Counted from the stretch's first letter, positions 21,594 through 30,795 are shown. The stretch is DNA of 51,420 nt from Ligilactobacillus araffinosus DSM 20653 (GCF_001435375.1 NZ_AYYZ01000019.1:3839-55258); one strand, 5' to 3'. Notes: generated by a model not told the origin, from the sequence alone. Translations and numbers: made by a program.

Positions 21594-23228
21594 ATGACGA
21601 CGATCGATTTATGTATTAAAAGCAACCACGTTTTGAATGTCTTCTCCCGATTATTCGAACCGAATGTCCTATGGATCAATGACGGCAAAATTATTGCGAC
21701 CGGCGAATCATCAGCCTTTCATGCCCGACGAACGCTCGACTATGCTGAGCAATACATCGTTCCCGGATTTATCGACGCCCACGTTCACATTGAAAGTTCT
21801 CTTTTAACTCCAAGTGAATTAGCCAAGGTCATTCTGCCACAGGGAACAACCAGCATCTTCATCGATCCACATGAAATTGCCAACGTTGCCGGGGAAAACG
21901 GAATTCAGTACATGATCGATGATGCACACCAGTCATTATTGGACGTCTATACAATGTTACCTTCAAGTGTCCCATGCACTCCATTTGAAGACAGCGGCGC
22001 AACATTGACTGCCAAAAAAATGAAACCATTTTATCAAGATTCAACTGTCCGCGGATTAGCCGAAGTGATGGATTATCCAGCAGTTTCATCGAATCAACCC
22101 GATATGATTGCTAAACTGAACGATTGTCTTCAAGCTGGCCGGCAAATTGATGGCCACGGTTCCGGCCTTTCACGGCATCAGCTTGACGTTTACCGCCAGC
22201 ATCAAATCTCAACTGACCATGAAGCAACCACGATCCGTCAAATTCAAGAACGCATTAACGAAGGTTTTTATGTCTTTCTGCGCGAAGGAACCGTTGAACG
22301 CGACCTTGAAAATACCGTCGGCGCAGTCAATGAATCAAATGCCAATCGGTTCGCATTTTGTACTGACGATAAATTAGTTGATTCGCTTTTAAATGAAGGA
22401 GGGATCAACGATTGCATTCGCAAAGCAATTCAGCATGGTCTGCGGCCCGAAACCGCATATACGATGGCCAGTTTTAACGCTGCGCAAGCTCACCAAACAC
22501 CTTTCATCGGCGCACTTAATCCGAATTACCAAGCAGACATCGTTGTCTTAGACGATCCGTATGATGTCAAGATCCATCAAGTCATCAAAAAGGGCCACTT
22601 AATTTCAAATCATGATTTTAATACCCGCCCTCTCTCCTTTGCGAAAAATACAATGAACTTTTCGCTTTTCCAACCTGATCTCGAACTTTCGCTGAAATCA
22701 GATACCGCAAACATCATTCAAGTAATTCCCAACCACATCGAAACTGAACACTTAGTCGAACCCGTTTCAATTCATAATGGCAACTTCTGTCCTGATACTG
22801 TTAAAGATCAACTTAAAATGGTCGTGGTTGAACGCCACCACAATACTGGCAAAATTGGTAAAGCTATCGTGAAAGGCTTCAACCTGACTCACGGAGCAGT
22901 TGCATCCTCAATTGCGCACGATTCCCACAACATTATTGCAGTTGGAACAAATGATGCTGATTTATTTGCTGCGATTCAACATCTTCAAAAGGTCGGCGGC
23001 GGAATCACCGTCTTTGCAAATCACCATGAATTAGCCACCCTTCCGCTTCAAATCAGCGGATTGATGTCAAATCTTTCATATAAAGAGACCGCTCAAAAAT
23101 TAAACGCGATCACTGCGGCTTACCAGTCAATCAGCCGTCCAATTGCCTTTAATCCATTTATTACCTTATCTTTCTTAGCATTACCGGTCATTCCAACCTT
23201 AAAATTAACTGCACGCGGCCCTTTATGA
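21594..23228 (+). CDS. ade: Adenine deaminase
   Basis: Converts adenine to hypoxanthine and ammonia (purine salvage). Amidohydrolase-fold metal motif GFIDAHVHIESS (about 58-69), then DPHEIANVAG (about 92-101), DGHGSGLS (about 182-189) and STDHEATT (about 203-210) match the Ade family. 544 residues, slightly short compared with the 570-600 of Bacillus. GGAGG is 7-8 nt before the ATG. No terminator is apparent before murT, so some readthrough is possible. Confidence 0.94.
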   Translation: MTTIDLCIKSNHVLNVFSRLFEPNVLWINDGKIIATGESSAFHARRTLDYAEQYIVPGFIDAHVHIESSLLTPSELAKVILPQGTTSIFIDPHEIANVAGENGIQYMIDDAHQSLLDVYTMLPSSVPCTPFEDSGATLTAKKMKPFYQDSTVRGLAEVMDYPAVSSNQPDMIAKLNDCLQAGRQIDGHGSGLSRHQLDVYRQHQISTDHEATTIRQIQERINEGFYVFLREGTVERDLENTVGAVNESNANRFAFCTDDKLVDSLLNEGGINDCIRKAIQHGLRPETAYTMASFNAAQAHQTPFIGALNPNYQADIVVLDDPYDVKIHQVIKKGHLISNHDFNTRPLSFAKNTMNFSLFQPDLELSLKSDTANIIQVIPNHIETEHLVEPVSIHNGNFCPDTVKDQLKMVVVERHHNTGKIGKAIVKGFNLTHGAVASSIAHDSHNIIAVGTNDADLFAAIQHLQKVGGGITVFANHHELATLPLQISGLMSNLSYKETAQKLNAITAAYQSISRPIAFNPFITLSFLALPVIPTLKLTARGPL

Positions 23229-23290
23229 CTTTGATCAGCAAAAGTTTATCCCTGTTGAAGCAAACGCAGATTAAGTTAAAGGAGGTAAAA

Positions 23291-23335
23291 GTGAAATTCA
23301 GATTCTACTATGATAAAATGCAAATAGTATTTTAA
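23291..23335 (+). other. Possible 14-codon leader ORF upstream of murT
   Basis: An unusually strong ribosome site (AAAGGAGGT) is followed, 4 nt later, by GTG and 13 further sense codons and a TAA, ending 17 nt before the murT ATG. The candidate murT -10 box (TGA-TAAAAT, 23311-23319) lies inside it, so only transcripts arriving from ade could translate it. It may be a chance ORF or a decayed gene start. Confidence 0.25.
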
Positions 23336-23352
23336 TTTTAGGAGATAGATCA

Positions 23353-24705
23353 ATGGCACTTAAAAGTAAATTGGCAATTGCTGCCGGAAAATCTTCTTAT
23401 TGGTTTTTGCATAATGTAATGCATGGTGGAACATCGCTTCCAGGTAAGATCACCCTTGCAATTGATCCAGATGTTTTGAAAGAATTAGCAAAGGATTACG
23501 AAATCGTGATCGTTACCGGAACCAACGGGAAGACCCTGACAACGGCCCTCACGGTTAAAGTTCTTAAACAAAAATATCCGGAAATTTTGACCAACCCGAG
23601 CGGTTCAAATATGAAACAGGGAATCGTCAGCACATTTTTATCTGCTAAAAAAGTCAAGAACGGTAAAAAAATCGCTGTTTTGGAAACAGACGAAGCTAAC
23701 GTGCCGATTATTTCAAAGTACGTTGCCCCAACCGCTTTCGTTTTAACGAACATTTTCCGGGATCAGCTCGACCGGTTTGGCGAAATTTACACCACATACA
23801 ATAAGATCCTTCAAGGAATCAAACTGCACCCGCAAGCTAAGATTATCGCGAACGGTGACGAACCATTATTCCACAACCTGCAGGATTTGCCAAACCAAGT
23901 TGTTTACTTTGGATTTGATAACCAACCGGATCAAGACCAAAAAGCACCAGCCAATACGGATGGGGTTTTATGTCCAAATTGCGATCACATTCTTCATTAT
24001 TACAGTCGCAGCTATGGCAACTTGGGAAAATATTTCTGTCCCCACTGTGGATTTGAGCGGCCGGAATTAACATACCGGATGAATCAAATTATGGATCAAA
24101 CGCCACAATCATCGACCGTTAAAATCGATGATCACGAATTTACACTTCACATTGGCGGAACGTATAACATCTACAATGCGCTAGCTGCATATTCTGTTGG
24201 AGCTAAATTTGGTTTGTTGCCGCACGAAATCACGAAGGCCCTGGGCGCTGATGATAAAAACATCTTCGGCCGACAAGAAGTTGTCCACGTTGGGGATAAA
24301 GACGTGACAATCATCCTTGTTAAAAATCCGGTTGGCCTTGACCAGGTATTGCAAATGATCAAAACGGACAAGAATCCGTTCTCACTAGCATTCCTATTAA
24401 ATGCCAACTACGCTGACGGAATCGACACCAGTTGGATTTGGGACGGCAGTTTTGAAGAATTACCATTTGACCACATTCCATCAGTGTTGACTGGTGGTGA
24501 ACGATATAAGGACATCACTTTCCGGATGCGCGTTGCCGGGGTTCCGGAAGAACATTTTGCCCAACGGCCAGAATTAAAAGAAGCGGTCAACTATATCAAA
24601 CAAATGCCGACAAAACACGTTTACGTTTTGGCAACCTACACCGCAATGTTGCAATTACGGAAGATGCTTGCTGATGAAGGTTACATCAAAGGAGGAATGG
24701 AATAA
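23353..24705 (+). CDS. murT: Lipid II isoglutaminyl synthase, MurT subunit
   Basis: With GatD, amidates the alpha-carboxyl of D-Glu in lipid II to D-isoglutamine. Mur-ligase ATP loop GTNGKT at 56-61, then a zinc ribbon with Cys207, Cys210, Cys229 and Cys232 inserted in the Mur-ligase core. The C-terminal DUF1727 domain contains DGIDTSWIWDGSFE with the conserved Asp residues. 450 residues. GGAGA 7-8 nt before the ATG. Overlaps gatD by 1 nt (TAATG). Confidence 0.96.
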   Translation: MALKSKLAIAAGKSSYWFLHNVMHGGTSLPGKITLAIDPDVLKELAKDYEIVIVTGTNGKTLTTALTVKVLKQKYPEILTNPSGSNMKQGIVSTFLSAKKVKNGKKIAVLETDEANVPIISKYVAPTAFVLTNIFRDQLDRFGEIYTTYNKILQGIKLHPQAKIIANGDEPLFHNLQDLPNQVVYFGFDNQPDQDQKAPANTDGVLCPNCDHILHYYSRSYGNLGKYFCPHCGFERPELTYRMNQIMDQTPQSSTVKIDDHEFTLHIGGTYNIYNALAAYSVGAKFGLLPHEITKALGADDKNIFGRQEVVHVGDKDVTIILVKNPVGLDQVLQMIKTDKNPFSLAFLLNANYADGIDTSWIWDGSFEELPFDHIPSVLTGGERYKDITFRMRVAGVPEEHFAQRPELKEAVNYIKQMPTKHVYVLATYTAMLQLRKMLADEGYIKGGME

Positions 24706-25409
24706 TGCAATATCATTTGAATTTAGCCCACCTCTATGGTGATTTGCTCAATACTTACAGTGACATTGGCAATATTTTGGTTTTGAAATACTATGCCAAA
24801 CAAATGGATACCGATATTGACGTTCAAATCATTTCTTTAGATGATGACTTTGACCCGGATAAATTCGACTTTGCCCTTTTTGGTGGCGGTCAAGATTATG
24901 AACAAACGATCGTTTCACGGGATTTGCCAAATAAAGCAGCGGCCATCAAAAAGTTCATCAACGATGACAAACCAATGCTTGCGGTTTGCGGCGGTTATCA
25001 ACTGCTTGGTCAATATTATATTGGTGCAGACGGAAAAAAAATCCCTGGTGTGGGTGCTTTACCACACCGGACTGAAACGCAAGTCAATAATCGATTTATT
25101 GGCGATATTCGTATTCGAAATGAAGAAACCGGCGAAGAATATCACGGGTTTGAAAATCACAATGGTATGACTTTCCTCGGCGAAGGCGAACGTCCTTTAG
25201 GAAAAGTGATTGAAGGTCACGGGAATAATGGTCAAGATGGTTCCGAAGGTGCTATTTATAAAAATGTCTTTGGAACATATTTCCATGGACCAGTTCTTGC
25301 CCGGAACGGAAACCTTGCAAAACGTTTCTTATTACTAGCATTGAAAAATAAATATCCGGACGCTGACTTTAGTCAACAAGAAGCGTTAGAAATTAAACCA
25401 ACATATTAG
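24705..25409 (+). CDS. gatD: Lipid II isoglutaminyl synthase, glutaminase subunit GatD
   Basis: Class I glutamine amidotransferase that feeds ammonia to MurT. Nucleophile Cys95 in LAVCGGYQLLG and catalytic His194 in GTYFHGPVL. 234 residues. Start overlaps the murT stop by one base, with AGGAGG in the murT end serving as ribosome site. Confidence 0.96.
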   Translation: MQYHLNLAHLYGDLLNTYSDIGNILVLKYYAKQMDTDIDVQIISLDDDFDPDKFDFALFGGGQDYEQTIVSRDLPNKAAAIKKFINDDKPMLAVCGGYQLLGQYYIGADGKKIPGVGALPHRTETQVNNRFIGDIRIRNEETGEEYHGFENHNGMTFLGEGERPLGKVIEGHGNNGQDGSEGAIYKNVFGTYFHGPVLARNGNLAKRFLLLALKNKYPDADFSQQEALEIKPTY

Positions 25410-25411
25410 AA

Positions 25412-25446
25412 AAAGAGGTTGAGATATAAATCTCAACCTCTTTTTT
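25412..25446. terminator. Terminator between gatD and the lipoprotein gene
   Basis: A 14-bp perfect stem (AAAGAGGTTGAGAT) with a 4-nt loop and a T run on the plus strand. It ends murT-gatD and may also stop the leftward tetR-ABC-lipoprotein transcript, though T residues on the minus side are few. Confidence 0.8.
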
Positions 25447-25481
25447 ATTCACCAAATCAACAATTTATTGTTAATATTTTG

Positions 25482-26342
25482 CTATGCCTTCGTAATATAC
25501 ACATATAATTTAGTTGTGGAAAAACCAATTGAATACTTCACGCCATGATCAATAATCGTTTTCGACGTTGTCTGGGTTTTATCCTGATCCTTCGTCTTAC
25601 TTTCAAATTCATGCATGACCTGCTTTCCATTGGCACCAAGTGCTTGACTGAAAAGCGCAAATGCCGTACCGAATTGCTGAGCCTGAGCTTTGTTCTTAAA
25701 GCTTTTGACCGGAATCATCATTGTAACCCCCATCAAGTCCCCATTTTGCACGTTCAACCGCAACGTATAAGCTGAATTATCCACGACATTGTGAATTCCG
25801 TTTAACTGCACCGGAAGTTGTTCACTTTTTGTTGTGGATTGCAACTGCTGAACCTTTTGTTCAACCTGTTGCGCCTGCTTTATCTGTTGCATCAGTTGGG
25901 GATCCGGTGAACTTAGTGCCTTTTTCAAAGTCGACGCTGCCTTTAATGTTTGAATTTCTTGTGAGGATAACTTACTCATTACCACCATTTGATTGTACTT
26001 TTGCACAACCTGCTGGTAATTTCCAAGACTTTTAACCGCCTTCACCTTTACTGTTTGCTGCTGTTGCTTATTTCCAGCAGAAGCCGTAAGTTTTACTTTT
26101 TGTTCCCGATTGCTTGCAGGTACTTGAATTACAAATGTTTTATCATGCACTTTTACGGAATGCTTTACGCCGTTATCAATTTGATAAGTAACAGTATTAT
26201 GATTAGCGGTATGCCCTTTGACGACGGCCACCATTCCATCCGGTGAATATGTTTTTGCGGTTGTTGATAAACTAACCTTGCTGCATCCGGTTAGAAGCAA
26301 TGAGAGTCCCGCGGTTAAAATTATTCCTAATTTCTTGTGCAT
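25482..26342 (-). CDS. Uncharacterised lipoprotein
   Basis: I do not recognise the family. The chosen ATG (26342) has GGAGG 8 nt upstream and gives a classic lipoprotein signal: basic start, hydrophobic core and lipobox LLTGC with Cys20. Mature part: a beta-rich segment (about 25-100), a Gln-rich likely coiled-coil stretch (about 105-170, repeated QQ and KV patterns) and a C-terminal domain ending KLYVYITKA. It begins 13 nt after the second ABC gene stop, so it is the last gene of the exporter operon. A role linked to the exporter or to its stress signal is inference only. Confidence 0.8.
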   Translation of the reverse strand: MHKKLGIILTAGLSLLLTGCSKVSLSTTAKTYSPDGMVAVVKGHTANHNTVTYQIDNGVKHSVKVHDKTFVIQVPASNREQKVKLTASAGNKQQQQTVKVKAVKSLGNYQQVVQKYNQMVVMSKLSSQEIQTLKAASTLKKALSSPDPQLMQQIKQAQQVEQKVQQLQSTTKSEQLPVQLNGIHNVVDNSAYTLRLNVQNGDLMGVTMMIPVKSFKNKAQAQQFGTAFALFSQALGANGKQVMHEFESKTKDQDKTQTTSKTIIDHGVKYSIGFSTTKLYVYITKA

Positions 26343-26355
26343 TTGTCCATTCCTC

Positions 26356-28191
26356 CTAATCCATTTCAACGTTGCCTTCAAATTGTGAATTATACAAATC
26401 AGCATAGAAACCATTTTGCGCCAATAACTCATTATGCGTTCCGGTTTCCACAATTGACCCGTGATTCATCACAATAATGTTATCCGCATCCTGAATTGTT
26501 GATAACCGGTGCGCAACCACAAAACTCGTCCGGCCTTCAAGCAACTTGTTCATAGCATGTTGAATCTGTAATTCAGTTCGCGTATCAACACTTGAGGTGG
26601 CTTCATCCAAAATTAAAATTTCAGGATCAGCCACAAATGCCCGGGCAATGGTCAACAATTGCCGTTGTCCTTGTGAAATATTAGATGCCGATTCGTCCAA
26701 AATCGTTTGATAACCATTCGGCAATTGTTCCACAAAATCATCCACATGGGCTGCTTTAGCTGCCGCAAGAACTTCTTCATCCGTTGCATCTTCGCGACCG
26801 TACTTCAAATTATCCCAGATCGTTCCCGAAAATAGCCAGGTATCTTGTAAAACCATCGCAAAATGAGAACGTAATTCTTCACGGGTCATATCACGGGTAT
26901 CGACCCCATTTAACCGAATTGAACCGCCTTTAATGTCATAAAACCGTTCAAGCAGGTTGATGATCGTTGTTTTCCCGGCACCAGTTGGGCCAACGATCGC
27001 CGTCATGTGTCCTTTCTTAACCGTTAAGTTATAATCTTTCATTAAAATTGGTGCATTATCATAACCGAATTTGACATGTTCAAATTCAATTAAACCATCT
27101 GGGTGCTTTTCAACTGGCAAGCCAGACTTCGTTTCCTGCATGTCAGGTTCGTCTAAAACACCAAAGACCCGTTCAGCTGATGCAATCGTTAATTGAATGG
27201 TGTTGGCTAAGTTGGCTAATTGAGAAATTGGTTGTGAAAAGTTGGTTGTATACTGCAACATTGCTTGTACATTCCCCAAGGAAATCTGACCGTTTGTAAC
27301 TTGAATGCCGCCAACAATCGCTACACAAACATACGTTAAGTTACTGATAAATGACATCAACGGCATCATGATTCCGGAAGCCATTTGGGCCCGCCATGAT
27401 GCTTGGTATAAAGCCTCATTTTCCTTTTCGAAATCATCAATTGTTTTTTGCTCGCGGTTAAAACTTTTAATCACATTTTGCCCAGCATAGTTTTCTTCGA
27501 TTGCCCCATTTAAAATTCCAAGGTGCTTTTGTTGGGCCCCGAAATTTTTCTGCGATTGGGGAGCAATAATCCCAATACAGATCATACTCAATGGAACTGA
27601 ACAAACGATGATCAGGGTTAACTTCCAACTGATCGTCAACATCAGCCATAAAGTTCCAACCAATTGAACAACCGAGGTTACTAACTGCATCAAGCTTTGT
27701 TGCAAAGTTGATGAGATGTTGTCCATATCATTAATTGCTGTACTGATAATGTCACCATTTGAATGGGTGTCATAAAAATTAACCGGCACCGTCATCATTT
27801 TATGTTTTAATTGCTTGCGCATACTGTATACCGTATGTTGTGACATATAGTTCATGATGACCCGTTGAATAAAGGTTAGAACCGCTGAACCAATATACAT
27901 TGCCATTACAATCATCAAAATGTGACCGATTTTGTGAAAATCAATTGGCCAACGATGCATTGCGATCCCGGCTTTCTGCATCGCGGTTCCCTTCATGACC
28001 CCTTCAAAAATCGCGGTCGTTGCTTGTCCTAAAATTTTCGGCGTTCGAATCTGCAAGACTTGAGCAGTAATCGCTAAAGCCATTGTAATTAAGATTGCGA
28101 CAAGCTGGTTTTTCATATACTTTAATAAGCGCCACGTTGTCTTCCAGAAATGTTGCGGTTTTTCAATTGGTCCGCGATTTCGTTTAGGCAT
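26356..28191 (-). CDS. ABC exporter half-transporter, catalytic-site subunit (LmrD/YheH-like)
   Basis: A 611-residue fusion of a six-helix membrane domain (about 30-330) and an ATPase domain. Walker A GPTGAGKTT, signature ISQGQRQ, Walker B EILILDEATSSVD with catalytic Glu, and switch VAHRLST are all canonical. It pairs with the upstream half-transporter to form a heterodimeric multidrug-type exporter. Start chosen at 28191 (GGAGGG 8 nt upstream); it overlaps the preceding gene by 8 nt. Substrate unknown. Confidence 0.92.
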   Translation of the reverse strand: MPKRNRGPIEKPQHFWKTTWRLLKYMKNQLVAILITMALAITAQVLQIRTPKILGQATTAIFEGVMKGTAMQKAGIAMHRWPIDFHKIGHILMIVMAMYIGSAVLTFIQRVIMNYMSQHTVYSMRKQLKHKMMTVPVNFYDTHSNGDIISTAINDMDNISSTLQQSLMQLVTSVVQLVGTLWLMLTISWKLTLIIVCSVPLSMICIGIIAPQSQKNFGAQQKHLGILNGAIEENYAGQNVIKSFNREQKTIDDFEKENEALYQASWRAQMASGIMMPLMSFISNLTYVCVAIVGGIQVTNGQISLGNVQAMLQYTTNFSQPISQLANLANTIQLTIASAERVFGVLDEPDMQETKSGLPVEKHPDGLIEFEHVKFGYDNAPILMKDYNLTVKKGHMTAIVGPTGAGKTTIINLLERFYDIKGGSIRLNGVDTRDMTREELRSHFAMVLQDTWLFSGTIWDNLKYGREDATDEEVLAAAKAAHVDDFVEQLPNGYQTILDESASNISQGQRQLLTIARAFVADPEILILDEATSSVDTRTELQIQHAMNKLLEGRTSFVVAHRLSTIQDADNIIVMNHGSIVETGTHNELLAQNGFYADLYNSQFEGNVEMD

Positions 28192-29923
28192 TTTGATCAC
28201 CCTCCTTTGATTCCCGAATCTGAGAGTTCACGATTGATTGATAAACCTTATTAGTAGCAAGCAACTCCTGATGAGTCCCTTGACCAACGACCTTTCCTTT
28301 ATCAAGCACTAAAATCAAGTCGGCATCGGCAATCGTTGATACCCGCTGACCAACGATGACCACAATCCGTTTTTGAATTTCCTGATCAGCTTTCAAGGCC
28401 GCGCGTAATTTCGCATCCGTTTTAAAGTCTAACGCTGAAAATGAATCATCAAAAACATAGATCGAAGCTTGCTTAACTAATGCCCGAGCAATCGCTAACC
28501 GTTGCCGTTGCCCGCCAGAGAAGTTGGCACCGCCCTGTTCAACGTGGGCATCAAGCTGCCCGTCCAGTTCTTTCACAAAATCACTGGCTTGAGCAATCTC
28601 AATGGCGTGCCAAATCTGTTCATCGGTTGCCTTGGCATCACCGAACTGCATGTTTGCTCGCAACGTTCCTTCAAACAGGTTCGCTTTTTGCGGGACAAAT
28701 GAAACGGCTTGGTGAATGGCTTGCAACGTCGTGTTCCGGACATCAACGCCATCAACTTTGACTTCACCTTGTGTTGCATCATAAAACCGTGGAATCAAAT
28801 TGATCAACGTTGATTTTCCTGAACCGGTTCCACCAATGATTGCCAATGTTTGCCCAGCATGCAGCTTAAAGTTGACCCCTTCAAGAGCATCCTTTTGCGC
28901 ATCCGCATAGCGAAAGGCAACATGGTCAAACTCCAATGCTGCTGGTTCATTTAGTGCTTGCGGATCCTTCGCGTCCGCGATCGGAGTCGTCATGTTCAAA
29001 ACTTGGTTCAACCGTTTAGCAGAAGCTTGCGCCCGGGGAACCATTACGAAAACCATTGATAACATCGTAAAACTCATCAAAATTTGTGCCGCATAGGTAA
29101 TAAAGGCAATCATGTTCCCGACTTGGGTGGCTTGAAAGGCAATCAAATGACTACCCCAGTAGGTAATTACCACGTTGGTGGCGCTCATGATCAAGGTCAT
29201 CAATGGCATCATCAAACCAGTAATGTTATAAACCTTGATCGCATTGTGAGTATAGTCCTGGTTGACTTCGTCGAAGCGTTGCTGTTCAAGTTCGTCTTGA
29301 CGGAAGGCCCGAATGACCCGAACACCCGTTAAGCCTTCACGGAAAACTTGGTTGACCCGGTCTGTTTTCTTCTGCATCGCAAAAAATAATGGGCCAGCAA
29401 ACCGAATTACTAACGCCATAATGACTGCAATCAACGGCAAAACAACGATAAAAATCATGGTCAGCGTGGCACTGCGGCGATAAGCTAAAATACTTGCCCC
29501 GATCAACATCAGCGGCGCCATTAACATCATCCGTAAAAACATCAACGTCACATTTTGAATCTGCATGATGTCGTTCGTGGTTCGCGTAACCAATGATGAC
29601 GTTCCGATCTGTTTCATCTCATCATGCGAATAATTAATGACTTTGCGGTATACGTCGCTGCGCAACCGTTGTCCTAATTTTTGCGACCCTTTCGCTGAAA
29701 AATAAACATTAAAGGCCGCCGCCGCAACGCTGATCAGCGAAAAGACCATCATTTGAATTCCAACCGTCCAAATATAATGCACATCGCCTTTCGCTACCCC
29801 ATTATTCACAATGTTCGAAGTCAGCGTTGGCAGATACAAAGTCGTCATTACCTGAATGGCCATGAAAAGCGTTGCCCCAATCACTTTTGATTTCGGTAAC
29901 CGCTGTTTCAATAAATTAAGCAT
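28184..29923 (-). CDS. ABC exporter half-transporter, degenerate-site subunit (LmrC/YheI-like)
   Basis: A 579-residue membrane-ATPase fusion. Walker A GGTGSGKST and signature FSGGQRQR are normal, but Walker B ends FDDSFSALD, with Asp in place of the catalytic Glu, and the switch reads VGQRVST, with Gln in place of His. These are the marks of the degenerate subunit in heterodimeric exporters such as LmrCD and BmrCD. Start at 29923 with GGAGG 8 nt upstream, overlapping the tetR stop by 8 nt. Confidence 0.92.
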   Translation of the reverse strand: MLNLLKQRLPKSKVIGATLFMAIQVMTTLYLPTLTSNIVNNGVAKGDVHYIWTVGIQMMVFSLISVAAAAFNVYFSAKGSQKLGQRLRSDVYRKVINYSHDEMKQIGTSSLVTRTTNDIMQIQNVTLMFLRMMLMAPLMLIGASILAYRRSATLTMIFIVVLPLIAVIMALVIRFAGPLFFAMQKKTDRVNQVFREGLTGVRVIRAFRQDELEQQRFDEVNQDYTHNAIKVYNITGLMMPLMTLIMSATNVVITYWGSHLIAFQATQVGNMIAFITYAAQILMSFTMLSMVFVMVPRAQASAKRLNQVLNMTTPIADAKDPQALNEPAALEFDHVAFRYADAQKDALEGVNFKLHAGQTLAIIGGTGSGKSTLINLIPRFYDATQGEVKVDGVDVRNTTLQAIHQAVSFVPQKANLFEGTLRANMQFGDAKATDEQIWHAIEIAQASDFVKELDGQLDAHVEQGGANFSGGQRQRLAIARALVKQASIYVFDDSFSALDFKTDAKLRAALKADQEIQKRIVVIVGQRVSTIADADLILVLDKGKVVGQGTHQELLATNKVYQSIVNSQIRESKEGDQNA

Positions 29924-30557
29924 CCTGATTTCCTCCTTCAGCTTGAATCCCATATTGAAGCCAATTCAACAACGTGTTAAACCCTTGGATCGCTTCGTGA
30001 TATGGATCGTCAATTTTTAAATGTTCCGCCATGAAATACATACTGATGGACTGAATCATCATGGTTGTAATCTGGCGTTTTAGCAAAAGATAATTCCGTT
30101 TAGTTAGTTCGATCCGCAATTTGTGCTGATCGATCAATTCCCGGTCGTCATTATGCTTTGAACATCGTTGTTGATGAAGCGTCTTACGCATTTCCTTCGA
30201 GTTTCGGAGTTGAAAAAAAGTATTTTTCCAAAATGCATAATTTTTCTTATCCGTCATCATATCCAAAATTTCTTTAAACAACGGCGGAACGGCAGCAAAA
30301 AAATCGCCCTGATGGCGTTGCAGAAGCGTATGCCATGTTTGATTCCACTTTTGCGAAAATTGCATTACTAAATAAGCTTGTAAATCAAACTTATCTTCAA
30401 AATATTGATAAAAACTTCCGCGGGGAATCGCAGCCAGTTTAATAATGTTACTGATCGATGCTTCCATTGCCGGAACCCGTGAAAATTCCTCAAAACCGGC
30501 ACTCAGTAAGCGCTGCTGCTTTTCTTGCGGAAGGTTAAGAAACGTTTGCTTAGGCAT
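29916..30557 (-). CDS. TetR/AcrR-family repressor of the ABC exporter operon
   Basis: A 213-residue regulator. The N-terminal helix-turn-helix spans about 30-55 (ASISNIIKLAAIPRGSFYQYFEDK); the all-helical C-terminal part would bind an inducer. Co-transcribed with both exporter halves and the lipoprotein through 8-nt overlaps. Tandem palindromes over its own promoter are the probable operator, giving autoregulation and drug- or metabolite-induced export. Confidence 0.92.
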   Translation of the reverse strand: MPKQTFLNLPQEKQQRLLSAGFEEFSRVPAMEASISNIIKLAAIPRGSFYQYFEDKFDLQAYLVMQFSQKWNQTWHTLLQRHQGDFFAAVPPLFKEILDMMTDKKNYAFWKNTFFQLRNSKEMRKTLHQQRCSKHNDDRELIDQHKLRIELTKRNYLLLKRQITTMMIQSISMYFMAEHLKIDDPYHEAIQGFNTLLNWLQYGIQAEGGNQDA

Positions 30558-30577
30558 GATTCGATTCCTTTCTAACT

Positions 30578-30611
30578 ATATGACACGTTGTCATATGACA
30601 ATATGTCATAT
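30578..30611. promoter_or_regulatory. Tandem TetR operator
   Basis: Two perfect 19-bp palindromes, ATATGACA-CGT-TGTCATAT (30578-30596) and ATATGACA-ATA-TGTCATAT (30593-30611), share four bases. They cover the -10 box and the transcription start of the tetR operon. Centres are 15 bp apart, which would suit two dimers side by side on nearby faces. Confidence 0.75.
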
Positions 30612-30636
30612 TAGTGTTTTTGACTTTGAATGTCAA
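30608..30636 (-). promoter_or_regulatory. Promoter of the tetR-ABC-lipoprotein operon
   Basis: On the minus strand, consensus TTGACA (30636-30631) and TAATAT (30613-30608) are 17 nt apart. A further inverted repeat (TTTGAC-N7-GTCAAA, 30619-30637) overlaps the -35 box. Confidence 0.75.
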
Positions 30637-30643
30637 ATTAAAT

Positions 30644-30680
30644 TGCAAAACAAAAAGGCTGAGCTTTACGGCTCAACCTT
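30644..30680 (-). terminator. Leftward terminator upstream of the tetR promoter
   Basis: Stem AAGGTTGAGC with GCTCAGCCTT, 6-nt loop, then TTTGTTTT on the minus strand. It would shield the tetR promoter from leftward readthrough out of the antitoxin/AbiH-Mrr region. Confidence 0.7.
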
Positions 30681-30714
30681 ATCAAAATACCTTTTAGAAT
30701 ATTTTACTTAGCAT

Positions 30715-30754
30715 AAAAAAAAGCCTAACTGGTTAGACAGGCACAGTTAGGTTT
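30715..30754 (-). terminator. Terminator of the putative antitoxin RNA
   Basis: Stem CCTAACTG/CAGTTAGG, extendable to 11 bp, with a 12-nt loop and eight T on the minus strand. Confidence 0.75.
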
Positions 30755-30755
30755 G

Positions 30756-30790
30756 GAAGTCATATGACTTCTAATACAATTTATCTTACA
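30756..30790. repeat. Direct repeat copy A (antitoxin side)
   Basis: GAAGTCATATG (30756-30766), a 7-nt insertion, then a 17-nt block from ATACAATTTA to CTTACA (30774-30790). The insertion completes the palindrome GAAGTCAT-ATGACTTC. Partner copy at 30868-30895. Confidence 0.85.
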
Positions 30791-30795
30791 CACTC

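Larger units (their letters stand above)
30715..30790 (-). ncRNA. Putative antisense antitoxin RNA of the Fst-like toxin
   Basis: Inferred RNA of about 75 nt, from a promoter at 30823-30796 to the hairpin at 30751-30724. It contains the complement of a repeat (30756-30790) that also lies at the toxin start. It could pair with the toxin mRNA over 11 perfect bases and 16 of 17 more, covering the toxin start codon and first codons just after the ribosome site. It also carries a 16-base palindrome (30756-30771) that could form a kissing hairpin. Size is near that of RNAII of the pAD1 par system, but here the RNA gene is divergent from the toxin instead of convergent. No transcription evidence. 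Confidence 0.55.
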
